From positions 45,729-109,728 of the forward strand of contig NZ_LIGE01000046.1 of NCBI RefSeq assembly GCF_001297015.1: DNA of 64,000 nucleotides. The letters are read 5' to 3'. A program made the translations under genes and the position numbers. The notes below the pieces were generated by a model. It was not told the origin of the DNA, ran no database searches, and was given only the letters and a program-made list of their open reading frames with translations. This stretch comes from Pseudomonas sp. RIT-PI-r. Lineage in GTDB: Bacteria; Pseudomonadota; Gammaproteobacteria; Pseudomonadales; Pseudomonadaceae. Positions 50,772 through 58,746 of the stretch are shown here, piece after piece. Each line of letters starts with the position of its first letter. Position 1 is the stretch's first letter.

Positions 50772-51257
50772 ATGATCGATGCTGCCATCTACAAACAAGT
50801 CATGGGCTCGTTCCCGTCCGGCGTCACTGTCATCACCACGCTGGACGACGACGGCCAGATCGTCGGCCTGACGGCCAGCGCCTTCAGTTCGCTGTCGATG
50901 GACCCGGCACTGGTGCTGTTCTGCCCCAACTACAGCTCCGATTCCTACCCGGTTTTGATCAAGAACAAACGCTTCGCCATTCACGTGCTGTCCGGTGGGC
51001 AACAGAGCGAGGCCTACGCCTTCGCGCGTAAAGGCAAGGACAAGGCGCAGGGTATCGAGTGGACGCTGAGCGAACTGGGCAACCCGATCCTGGCCAATGC
51101 GACGGCCGTGATCGAGTGCGAGTTGTGGCGCGAATATGAAGGGGGCGACCACGCGATCATGGTTGGTGCGGTGAAGAATCTGATCGTGCCGGAACAAGTG
51201 TCCGCACCGCTGGTGTATTGCCACGGGAAGATGGGTGCGTTGCCTGCGGTGGCTTGA
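50772..51257 (+). CDS. Flavin reductase-like FMN-binding protein, copy 2
   Basis: A 161-residue protein closely paralogous to 6218-6703: same length, same SFPSGVTVITT and GLTASAFSSLSMDPALVLFC blocks, and the same C-terminal CHGKMGALP position. Its expected role is NAD(P)H-dependent FMN reduction for the luciferase-like oxygenase 2.3 kb away. It has its own operator (E). Retention of two copies under one regulator may mean two oxygenases or dosage need. Confidence 0.9.
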   Translation: MIDAAIYKQVMGSFPSGVTVITTLDDDGQIVGLTASAFSSLSMDPALVLFCPNYSSDSYPVLIKNKRFAIHVLSGGQQSEAYAFARKGKDKAQGIEWTLSELGNPILANATAVIECELWREYEGGDHAIMVGAVKNLIVPEQVSAPLVYCHGKMGALPAVA

Positions 51258-51286
51258 TCCAGAACGCCAGATCAACATAAATCAAC

Positions 51287-51375
51287 TGTAGGAGTGAGCC
51301 TGCTCGCGATAGCGGTGTGTCAGTTAACTAAAGGTCGACTGACATAACGCTATCGCGAGCAGGCTCACTCCCACA
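51287..51375. repeat. REPIN, GTAGGAGTGAGC family
   Basis: TGTAGGAGTGAGCCTGCTCG and GCGAGCAGGCTCACTCCCAC arms extended by GATAGCG/CGCTATC. It lies between convergent genes. Confidence 0.85.
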
Positions 51376-51403
51376 GGGTTTTGTGGTGTTTGGGCTGGCG
51401 GGG

Positions 51404-53350
51404 TCAGGGGCGGAACCGGCTCACCAACTGATTCAACGTCTGCGACAACGCCGTCAGATTCTGCGCATCCTGCCGCGTCGAATCGGCCAGACTCGCCACC
51501 AACTGCGCATCTCCATGAATCTGGCTGATATGCCGATTGATATCCTCGGCCACCTGATGCTGTTCTTCCGCCGCCGTGGCGATCTGCGTGTTCATGTCGC
51601 GGATCACGTCCACCGACTCACGAATCAAGCCAAAACTCGCCCGCGCTTCGTTGATCGACACCACGGTGTCCTGCGACACCTCAAGGCTGGCGTGCATCTG
51701 CTTGCCCATCTGATGGGTGCGCCGCGCCAGATTGCCGAGCAACGCGTCGATCTCGCCAGTGGAGTCTGCGGTGCGTTTGGCCAGTGCGCGCACTTCATCG
51801 GCGACCACGGCAAATCCACGACCTTGCTCCCCTGCCCGCGCCGCTTCGATCGCCGCGTTCAGTGCCAGCAGATTGGTCTGCTCGGCAATCGAGCGGATGG
51901 TGCCGAGGATCGACTGAATGTCGTTACTGTCCTGCTCCAATTGCTGCATCGACTCAGCGCTATGGCCAATCTCCTGACTCAGACGCCCGACGTTGTTCAC
52001 CGCTGCGTCGATCTGCTGTTGCCCGGCGTGAGCCTGGCGCTGGCCGTTGTCGGCCGAATCTGCCGCTTGGCTGCACGAGCGCGCGACTTCGTTGGAGGTG
52101 GCGACCATTTCATGAAACGCCGTGGAAACCATGTCCACCGCCTCGCGTTGCCGTGAGGCGACGTCCGCCATTTCCGCCGAGACCTCGGTGGCGCTGGCGG
52201 AGCTGCTGTGAATCTGCCCGGCCGCCTGACCGATGCGCTGGATCAAGGTGCGGATCGCTTCGAGAAACTGGTTGAACCAGCCAGCCAGTTGCGCGGTTTC
52301 ATCCTGCCCGCGCACATCCAGTCGCGCGGTCAGATCGCCTTCGCCCTGTGCAATGCCTTCCAGACCACTGGCCACGCCACGAATAGGCTTGACCATCAAC
52401 CCGGCAAACCAGGCACCGGCCATGGCGAACAGTAGCGCGCACACCACAGCGATGGCGCCGATGATCCACGTCAGCCGCGTGGCACCGGCCATGACTTCGC
52501 TGGCCTTGACCACACCGACGAAGCGCCAGCCCAGCGCCTCTGACGGCCAGACCAGCGCCATGTAGCGCTCGCCGGCCAGTTCCACTTCCACCAGACCTTT
52601 ACCCGCCTCGGCCAGTTGTTTGTAGCCATCGCCCAGGTCGGTGAGTTGCTTGAAGTTGTGCGCCGGGTCGCTCGGGTCGACCAACACCGTATTGTTGGCC
52701 TCCATCAGCATCAGATAACCGCTGTCGCCGAGGCGGATCTGCTTGACCAGATCAGTCAGTTGCTTGAGCGACACATCGATGTTCACAACGCCGGCGTCGC
52801 TGCCCAACTGATTGTTGAAGCTGCGCACGGTGCTCACCAACACCACATCATCCGCCGCCCAGTAATAGGCATCGGTGCGCAGCGTCTTGCCGGGATTGGC
52901 CATCGCGGTTTGGTACCAGGGCCGCGTGCGCGGATCGTAATTGGCCAGTTTAGGATCACCCGGCCAGAACAGATAACCGCCCTGCTCGGTGCCCAGCGAG
53001 AGATAGGTGTAAGCCGGATGGGCCTTGGCCAGTCCGGCGAACAGCGTGAACACTTGCTGATCCTGCGGCCCCATCGGGATCTGCGCGGCGTCACTGCTCA
53101 GGTAGCGTTTAAGGCTGCCATCAATTCCCTGCAATTGCGGATGCTCAGCCAGATAGGCAACGTTCTGGCTGATGCCTTCGAAGAACAGCTGCATGGCGTT
53201 CTCGACCTGACGCACCTCCCTCCCGGTGCTATCGATGAAGTTGTCCCGCGCCCCATCGCGGACATTGAGGATGATCAGCACGGCCACCAGCAACACCGGC
53301 AGACTGGCGATCACCGCGAACGCCAGGGTCAGTTTTTGTTTGATGTTCAT
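51404..53350 (-). CDS. Methyl-accepting chemotaxis protein with dCache sensor
   Basis: A 648-residue protein. TM1 is near residues 8-28, a periplasmic dCache domain spans about 35-275, TM2 about 285-307, HAMP follows, and the signalling domain contains the hairpin tip EQTNLLALNAAIEAARAGEQ. In the sensor, YDPRTRPWYQTA, DAYYWA and GVVNIDVS resemble the Y-x-R-x-WY...Y...D motif of amino-acid/amine-binding dCache domains. Its start is 55 bp from operator F, with a minus-strand promoter there. It is probably induced with the luciferase-like oxygenase and may sense the pathway substrate. Confidence 0.93.
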   Translation of the reverse strand: MNIKQKLTLAFAVIASLPVLLVAVLIILNVRDGARDNFIDSTGREVRQVENAMQLFFEGISQNVAYLAEHPQLQGIDGSLKRYLSSDAAQIPMGPQDQQVFTLFAGLAKAHPAYTYLSLGTEQGGYLFWPGDPKLANYDPRTRPWYQTAMANPGKTLRTDAYYWAADDVVLVSTVRSFNNQLGSDAGVVNIDVSLKQLTDLVKQIRLGDSGYLMLMEANNTVLVDPSDPAHNFKQLTDLGDGYKQLAEAGKGLVEVELAGERYMALVWPSEALGWRFVGVVKASEVMAGATRLTWIIGAIAVVCALLFAMAGAWFAGLMVKPIRGVASGLEGIAQGEGDLTARLDVRGQDETAQLAGWFNQFLEAIRTLIQRIGQAAGQIHSSSASATEVSAEMADVASRQREAVDMVSTAFHEMVATSNEVARSCSQAADSADNGQRQAHAGQQQIDAAVNNVGRLSQEIGHSAESMQQLEQDSNDIQSILGTIRSIAEQTNLLALNAAIEAARAGEQGRGFAVVADEVRALAKRTADSTGEIDALLGNLARRTHQMGKQMHASLEVSQDTVVSINEARASFGLIRESVDVIRDMNTQIATAAEEQHQVAEDINRHISQIHGDAQLVASLADSTRQDAQNLTALSQTLNQLVSRFRP

Positions 53351-53391
53351 CTGTTGCGCCTTCCTTGTTCGAAGTGTCGGTCAGAAATATT

Positions 53392-53432
53392 TTGCGGATA
53401 TTCCGTATTATGGTATACCAATATTCAATCAA
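53392..53432. promoter_or_regulatory. Bidirectional promoter and operator F (chemoreceptor / luciferase-like oxygenase)
   Basis: Operator TATTATGGTATACCAA at 53406-53421. Leftward: -35 TTGATT (53432-53427), 16-bp spacer, -10 TAATAC (53410-53405), toward the chemoreceptor. Rightward: -35 TTGCGG (53392-53397), 16-bp spacer, -10 TATACC (53414-53419), toward the oxygenase. One repressor would cover both -10 elements, as at operator B. Confidence 0.7.
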
Positions 53433-53553
53433 CCGACCAGCCGTCCTCGAAGGCGTGCTTGAATGGTGAGAAGACTTGCGAGCGTTCATCGCTCACGCCA
53501 GTGACACAGGCCCGCAAACGACCGGCCATCAACAAGAGATCCGAGGTAGCGTC

Positions 53554-54597
53554 ATGAAATTTTCCCTGTTCGTACACATGGAGCGCTGGGACGAAAGCGT
53601 CAGCCACCGCCAACTGTTCGAAGACCTGACCGAACTGACCCTGATGGCCGAGGCCGGCGGTTTCAGTACCGTGTGGATTGGCGAACACCACGCCATGGAA
53701 TACACCATCTCGCCGAGCCCGATGCCGCTGCTGGCCTACCTCGCGGCGAAAACCACCACCATTCACCTCGGCGCCGGCACCATCATCGCGCCGTTCTGGC
53801 ACCCGTTGCGGGTGGCCGGTGAATGCGCCTTGCTCGACGTCATCAGCAACGGGCGCATGGAAGTCGGACTGGCGCGTGGCGCCTATCAAGTTGAGTTTGA
53901 TCGCATGGCTGGCGGCATGCCCGCCTCATCCGGCGGCCAGGCACTGCGCGAGATGGTTCCGGTGGTCCGTGCCCTGTGGCAAGGCGACTACGCCCACGAC
54001 GGCGACATCTGGAAATTCCCGACCTCGACCAGCGTGCCGAAGCCGATTCAAAAGCCCAATCCGCCAATGTGGATCGCCGCCCGCGACCCGGATTCGCACA
54101 ACTTCGCCGTGGCCAACGGTTGCAATGTGATGGTTACGCCATTGATGAAGGGCGACGAGGAAGTCCTCGACCTGAAGAACAAATTCCAGACTGCCCTGGA
54201 CAACAACCCGGACGTACCGCGCCCGCAACTGATGGTCCTGCGCCACACCCACGTGCACACCGCCGACGACCCGGACGGCTGGCAAGTCGGCGCCAAAGCG
54301 ATCTCGCGTTTCTATCGCACGTTCGATGCCTGGTTCGGCAATAAGGCAACGCCGGTCAACGGCTTCCTCGACCCAAGCCCGGAAGAGAAGTTTGCCGGGC
54401 GTCCGGAGTTTGAACTGGAGAGCCTGCACAAGACCGCCATGATCGGCACGCCGGAAGAGATCATTCCGCGCATCAAGTATTACCAGGAACTGGGCGTGGA
54501 TGAGTTCAGCTTCTGGTGCGACAACAGCTTGCCGCACGAAGAGAAAAAGAAGTCGCTGGAGTTGTTTATCAAGCATGTGGTGCCGGCGTTTCGCTAA
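53554..54597 (+). CDS. Luciferase-like (LLM class) flavin-dependent monooxygenase
   Basis: A 347-residue protein; the ATG at 53554 follows GAGGTAGC and begins the family-typical MKFSLFVHMERWDESVSHRQ. LLM features: GFSTVWIGEHHAMEYTISPS, IHLGAGTIIAPFWHPLRVAG, NGRMEVGLARGAYQVEFDRM and MIGTPEEIIPRIKYYQELGV. It uses reduced FMN and O2. It is the only oxygenase in the regulon, so it is probably the first committed step, fed by the two flavin reductases. By analogy with RutA it may open an N-heterocycle; substrate unproven. Confidence 0.92.
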   Translation: MKFSLFVHMERWDESVSHRQLFEDLTELTLMAEAGGFSTVWIGEHHAMEYTISPSPMPLLAYLAAKTTTIHLGAGTIIAPFWHPLRVAGECALLDVISNGRMEVGLARGAYQVEFDRMAGGMPASSGGQALREMVPVVRALWQGDYAHDGDIWKFPTSTSVPKPIQKPNPPMWIAARDPDSHNFAVANGCNVMVTPLMKGDEEVLDLKNKFQTALDNNPDVPRPQLMVLRHTHVHTADDPDGWQVGAKAISRFYRTFDAWFGNKATPVNGFLDPSPEEKFAGRPEFELESLHKTAMIGTPEEIIPRIKYYQELGVDEFSFWCDNSLPHEEKKKSLELFIKHVVPAFR

Positions 54598-54626
54598 GCA
54601 CTTGGGATTCAGTGTTCGGTGAATGA

Positions 54627-54655
54627 AAAACGCCCCGATAGACTCGGGGCGTTTT
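54627..54655 (+). terminator. Terminator after the luciferase-like gene
   Basis: Stem AAAACGCCCCGA/TCGGGGCGTTTT followed by T-rich sequence (GTTTTTTT). It is near-symmetrical, so it may also serve the convergent zinc-ribbon gene. Confidence 0.9.
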
Positions 54656-54672
54656 TTTCAGGCCTGACTCCC

Positions 54673-55020
54673 TTATTCCCAACGAAATTCGGGGCAGATT
54701 TCGCAAGCCATTCCAACAGCCAGAAGACTATTTCGAACCTTCAAAACCTCCTGCGCCTGACCGACCATCAGCAGAGGACGGTCCTGCTGGAGCAGATTTC
54801 TTGCCACTAAAAAGTTGTCACCGGTCGCTGCAGCTACCGCTCTGACATGCGCCTGATCTCGATAGTCCCCACGACAGCGCAGCTCATACTGAGTCTCATC
54901 AATTTCTATAGTCGAAAAATGGCTGGTTACCACCGATGCGCCACACTGGACACACTGTACGCCCTGAGTGCGGCCAGCCTTGAAGGCAACCCGCTTTGCG
55001 CCACACTGCTCGCACGGCAT
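54673..55020 (-). CDS. Hypothetical zinc-ribbon protein
   Basis: A 115-residue protein with an N-terminal four-cysteine ribbon: CEQCG (residues 3-7) and CVQCG (about 23-27). The C-terminal half, LVARNLLQQDRPLLMVGQAQ and EVLKVRNSLLAVGMACEICP, looks helical and could form a small alpha/beta domain. Two further Cys (CEIC) are near the end. No family recognised. GC content is lower than surrounding genes; it is the first of three small unknown minus-strand genes. Confidence 0.6.
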   Translation of the reverse strand: MPCEQCGAKRVAFKAGRTQGVQCVQCGASVVTSHFSTIEIDETQYELRCRGDYRDQAHVRAVAAATGDNFLVARNLLQQDRPLLMVGQAQEVLKVRNSLLAVGMACEICPEFRWE

Positions 55021-55470
55021 CAGAATTTCCCTCCCTCACGGCGGATCATAATAAAACAGTTCAAAGGCGCTGGTTTGTTTGTAAATCCGCAACAGGTAAT
55101 GGCGAAAAACGTTCAAGAAGCCCACTGAGTTTTTTCGGGGGAACTCGCCATTTACGAAAAAGCGTGCCAGCTTCATGGCCAGTCGCTGCGACCCATGTGC
55201 CTGGCCGCAAGCTCAGACAGAACCGGGTTGTGCGCCTGAGACAGGAGTCGCAATTTGTCTTTGGCGTTGTCGGTCCCAGCAATCGACTCAAAATACCTGA
55301 ACAATCCACCACAAACTCACCACCCGGAACAAACGACACTTTCGGCAGCAAACGCCTGCCTGCAGGAAGCTGGCCGTTCCGCTTTCGCCATTGATGCGCT
55401 AACGAATACCCGTAAGCCCCTCATAGTCACAGAAGAGTATTCTCTAAACGTGGTTCCCCTGCCCCGTCAA
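55021..55470. other. Gene-free, AT-richer stretch
   Basis: 450 bp between two small minus-strand genes. Short ORFs exist on both strands (for example 55061-55351 minus) but none has a recognisable family or convincing ribosome binding site. It may contain remnants of a decayed gene. Confidence 0.5.
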
Positions 55471-55995
55471 CTATGTCTGCCAGAAAGTCAGACAAACCCC
55501 ATATTCATCGAGAAGATCATCAGCAATTTCAAACTGGAATACCTTCTCTGGGAAGGAATCTGATAACGCGCGCCTCCAATATCTACTGATCTGCTCGGCA
55601 AACAAACGACAAAGACGATAATCTTCTTCCGACAGGCCAACCCTGAATATGGGTCGGCCCGGCGCATCTTCCCACTTTGAAAAAAACTGACTTATTGAAA
55701 AAACATTTCTGTATCGCTCAACGTCTCTACGCGATGTACTTTGTTCCATTACACCAGATTCAGACTCGACCAAACCCTTCAATTGAATTTTTTGCGGATC
55801 GTATTGCTGAGCGTCAGGCAGCCAGAAGACGTGGCCTTCCACCTCGATAAAATCAGGAGAAAGCACACCTAAAACAGCAATCGCTTGCTCCAATGAAACC
55901 AAGTTCCCTGCATATGAAAAGAACTCCCCAGAGCCAACACCCGAAACAAACAGGTTCAACGACTCTTTGGATATATCACCCTGATAAACTTTCAT
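55471..55995 (-). CDS. Hypothetical protein
   Basis: A 174-residue acidic soluble protein, MKVYQGDISKESLNLFVSGV at the N-terminus and FEIADDLLDEYGVCLTFWQT at the end. No signal peptide, TM or known motif is seen. It is rich in Asp/Glu and aromatic residues with low-GC codon use, a profile common to immunity proteins of toxin systems, but no toxin gene is adjacent in the window. Function unknown. Confidence 0.55.
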   Translation of the reverse strand: MKVYQGDISKESLNLFVSGVGSGEFFSYAGNLVSLEQAIAVLGVLSPDFIEVEGHVFWLPDAQQYDPQKIQLKGLVESESGVMEQSTSRRDVERYRNVFSISQFFSKWEDAPGRPIFRVGLSEEDYRLCRLFAEQISRYWRRALSDSFPEKVFQFEIADDLLDEYGVCLTFWQT

Positions 55996-56119
55996 CGATT
56001 CAACTCCAGGTTATCAAGCAGCGGCTGAGAAAATCCCCCTCAAAGACCGATGTATTACTTCACTGTTTGAAAAGCATTCCGCTCGTAGATGAAAAGGCCC
56101 CGAGCAAGTCGGTTTTTTT

Positions 56120-56368
56120 TCAGTCGAAGTCGATTGAATCCAGGATCGCTTGCAGTTTCACCGGGTCGGCAGCACCGCCAAAAAAGTACTCGTTGCCTCC
56201 CGCATCCTTCAGATCGTCGTGAGTGCCCTTCCAGTAGAGGACGAAGAATTTTTCGTCCAGCAGGTCTTCCAGCGCACCGCCGTCTTCAAAGGTTGAGACA
56301 CGGATATAGGGGCCGTAGAGCTCATCGATGTGAACCAGAATTCGCTGGCCGGTTTTTCTGTCGATCAA
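56120..56368 (-). CDS. Small hypothetical protein
   Basis: An 82-residue acidic protein, MIDRKTGQRILVHIDELYGP... with an aromatic core FFVLYWKGTHDDLKDAGGNE and a C-terminal LQAILDSIDFD. No known family. It lies in the same orientation as, and 124 bp from, the 174-residue hypothetical gene, and is likewise AT-richer than flanking genes. The pair might be an accessory insert. Confidence 0.5.
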   Translation of the reverse strand: MIDRKTGQRILVHIDELYGPYIRVSTFEDGGALEDLLDEKFFVLYWKGTHDDLKDAGGNEYFFGGAADPVKLQAILDSIDFD

Positions 56369-56425
56369 TTTGCTGCTCCCGGATTTTCTAGTTCACGAAC
56401 TGTACAGGAAGATCGCCGAAGCGCC

Positions 56426-56875
56426 TCAGTGCGCCACACCAAGGCGCGTTGCGACTTCATCCGCCTGCAACTTTCGCCCATCCTCAGCCAGCAGTTCCAG
56501 CTTGCGAATCGGCTGACGATGCTGCGCATCGACCATCACCGAGCCCGACTCACCCGGCGCGTACATGAATTCCCCGCCCCACTGCGACAACGCAACGATC
56601 ACCGTCTGCAAGGCCTTGCCGCGCTCAGTCAGCGCGTACTCCTTATAGGCGCCACCATCAGCGGCCGGCACCGTTTGCAGAATCCCCTGCTCAACCAGCG
56701 CCTTGAGCCGAGCGCTGAGGATGTTTTTCGCAATATCGAGGCTCTTCTGAAAATCGCTGAAACGGCGAATGCCTTCCAGCGCATCGCGAATGATCAACAG
56801 CGACCACCAGTCACCGATCAGGTCGAGTGTCCGGGCGACCGGGCAGGCGTTGCCTTGCAGGCTTTTGCGCTTCAC
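56426..56875 (-). CDS. HxlR-family winged-helix regulator
   Basis: A 149-residue protein with the HxlR pattern: CPVARTLDLIGDWWSLLIIR, RRFSDFQKSLDIAKNILSAR and LKALVEQGILQTVPA, plus the wing YALTERGKALQTVI. The Cys at residue 11 is in the position that senses redox or aldehydes in some HxlR proteins. Divergent from the alpha/beta hydrolase (171 bp apart), its probable target. Confidence 0.9.
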   Translation of the reverse strand: MKRKSLQGNACPVARTLDLIGDWWSLLIIRDALEGIRRFSDFQKSLDIAKNILSARLKALVEQGILQTVPAADGGAYKEYALTERGKALQTVIVALSQWGGEFMYAPGESGSVMVDAQHRQPIRKLELLAEDGRKLQADEVATRLGVAH

Positions 56876-57046
56876 GTAAATGTTCTCCAGCAGATCGGTG
56901 GGCGGCCTTGTGGCTCAGGGTTGCATCATACAACCCTCAGCGCTGCAACCCAGCACCTGCGTACAAGTGGCAAACGAACTTTGCGCGGATAGTAAACATG
57001 GCCAATTCGGCATCGACACGTCCCTCCCCCGACCCAAGGAGTTTGC

Positions 57047-57865
57047 ATGAGCACATTCACCACTCAAGACGGCACCGAGATCTATTTCAAGGATTGGGGC
57101 AGCGGCAAGCCCGTGCTGTTCAGCCACGGCTGGCCGCTGGATGCCGACATGTGGGAATACCAGATGGAATACCTGAGCAGTCGCGGCTACCGCACCATTG
57201 CGTTCGACCGCCGTGGTTTTGGCCGTTCCGATCAACCATGGACCGGCTACGACTACGACACGTTTGCCGATGACATCGCGCAACTGATCAACCATCTGGA
57301 TCTGCGCGATGTCACCCTGGTCGGGTTTTCCATGGGTGGCGGCGACGTCAGCCGCTACATCGCCCGGCATGGCAGCGAGCGTGTCGCCGGGTTGGTGTTG
57401 CTGGGTGCAGTCACGCCATTGTTCGGCAAGAAAGCCGACTTCCCGCAAGGCGTCGACACGTCGGTGTTCGACGGCATCAAGGCCGGCCTGCTGCAGGATC
57501 GTGCGCAGTTCATCGCGGATTTCGCCGCGCCTTTCTATGGCACCAATCAGGGCCAGAAAGTCTCCGACGGCGTCCTCACGCAAACCCTGAACATCGCGCT
57601 GCTGGCCTCACTCAAAGGCACCGTCGACTGCGTGACGGCATTCTCGGAAACCGACTTCCGCGCCGACATGGCCAAGATCGATGTACCGACGCTGGTGATC
57701 CATGGCGACGGCGATCAGATCGTGCCGTTCGAAACCACCGGCAAACTGGCCGCCGCTTCGATCAAGGACGCCGAACTGAAGGTCTACGCCGGCGCGCCGC
57801 ACGGGTTTGCGGTGACGCACGCACAAGCATTGAATGAAGACCTGCTGGCGTTTCTCCAGCGTTAA
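57047..57865 (+). CDS. Alpha/beta hydrolase, non-haem chloroperoxidase/arylesterase type
   Basis: A 272-residue protein; ATG 57047 follows AAGGAG. Motifs: SHGWPLDADMWEYQMEYLSS, AFDRRGFGRSDQPW, nucleophile GFSMGGGDVSRYIARHG, acid in IHGDGDQIVPF and the His in GAPHGFAVTH. This matches cofactor-free haloperoxidases, which are esterases with perhydrolase side activity. Probably controlled by the divergent HxlR regulator. Confidence 0.92.
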   Translation: MSTFTTQDGTEIYFKDWGSGKPVLFSHGWPLDADMWEYQMEYLSSRGYRTIAFDRRGFGRSDQPWTGYDYDTFADDIAQLINHLDLRDVTLVGFSMGGGDVSRYIARHGSERVAGLVLLGAVTPLFGKKADFPQGVDTSVFDGIKAGLLQDRAQFIADFAAPFYGTNQGQKVSDGVLTQTLNIALLASLKGTVDCVTAFSETDFRADMAKIDVPTLVIHGDGDQIVPFETTGKLAAASIKDAELKVYAGAPHGFAVTHAQALNEDLLAFLQR

Positions 57866-57912
57866 GATGCAGCAGAGATTGGCAACTCTCGCTGAGCACC
57901 TGACGGTCTGAT

Positions 57913-58629
57913 TCAACGCGACGTCAATACCGCCAGTCCCAACGCGTTGCCTAGCGCCGCGCCGCTGGCGGTGTTGTCGAAGATGCACCACGTCGCGGCG
58001 CCCTCGGCCGCCGCGATCTGCACTGCTTGTGCGTATCGTTGCAGAAACGCTGAATCGTAGCGGCTGTGGTAAATGCGCGGTGAGCCATGCAAGCGCCAAT
58101 ATCTGACGCCCGCCCAACCTCTTGGCGCAGCGTCACTGCTGAGGCGCGACGGATCGACTGCTGCCTGGGCAATCCGGTAATCGAGCAACAACCGCTCGGC
58201 CTCGCACCACGATTGATGCCGGGGTTCCAGCACCACGGCCCCGCCGAACCGCTCCCGCAAAGCCATGAAAAATGCCTCGGCGATGGCGGCATCAAACGCC
58301 AGCGAAGGCGGCAACTGCACCAATAAACAACCGAGGCGATCGCCCAGTCCGCCGCACTGTTCGAGGAATTCATCGAGTGCTGCTGCGCTACCTGCCAGGC
58401 GCAATTCATGGCTGATGAGCTTGGGTATCTTCACTGAAAAAGCAAACCCGTCCGGCACTGAGTCTGCCCAACGCTCATAGGTCTGGCGACGATGCGGACG
58501 GTAGAACGAGCTGTTGATTTCCACGCTATTGAGACGTGCGGCATAGCGCTGCAAGTGCGTACCCTCAGCGGGAAATTCCGGCCAATATTCGCGCCCAAGA
58601 CTCCACCCCGCACAACCCACAAAAATCAT
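57913..58629 (-). CDS. DUF72 family protein
   Basis: A 238-residue protein from the ATG at 58629 (MIFVGCAGWSLGREYWPEFP); the longer frame is translated REP sequence and is rejected. DUF72 hallmarks: RLNSVEINSSFYRPHRRQTY, WADSVPDGFAFSVKIPKLIS, LLVQLPPSLAFDA and YWRLHGSPRIYHSRY, a TIM-barrel fold related to YecE. Function not established for the family. Confidence 0.9.
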   Translation of the reverse strand: MIFVGCAGWSLGREYWPEFPAEGTHLQRYAARLNSVEINSSFYRPHRRQTYERWADSVPDGFAFSVKIPKLISHELRLAGSAAALDEFLEQCGGLGDRLGCLLVQLPPSLAFDAAIAEAFFMALRERFGGAVVLEPRHQSWCEAERLLLDYRIAQAAVDPSRLSSDAAPRGWAGVRYWRLHGSPRIYHSRYDSAFLQRYAQAVQIAAAEGAATWCIFDNTASGAALGNALGLAVLTSR

Positions 58630-58651
58630 CACACCTCCATTCCCCCGTACT

Positions 58652-58730
58652 GGAGCTGCCGAAGGCTGCGATCTTTTGATCTTGATCTTAAAAACAAAGA
58701 TCAAAAGATCGCAGCCTTCGGCAGCTCCTA
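58652..58730. repeat. REP doublet, GGAGCTGCCGAAGGCTGCGA family
   Basis: GGAGCTGCCGAAGGCTGCGA and TCGCAGCCTTCGGCAGCTCC arms with an inner GATCTTTTGATC/GATCAAAAGATC extension. It occupies the gap between the TPP-enzyme stop and the DUF72 start. Confidence 0.88.
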
Positions 58731-58746
58731 CAGGGGATTTAGCCGG

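Noticed and set aside
55061..55351. 96-codon minus-strand ORF in the low-GC block
   Set aside because: No motif, no ribosome binding site and no family; Cys/Arg-rich composition looks random.
58630..58704. 25-codon N-terminal extension of the DUF72 protein
   Set aside because: It is translation of the adjacent REP element; the DUF72 domain begins at the ATG at 58629.
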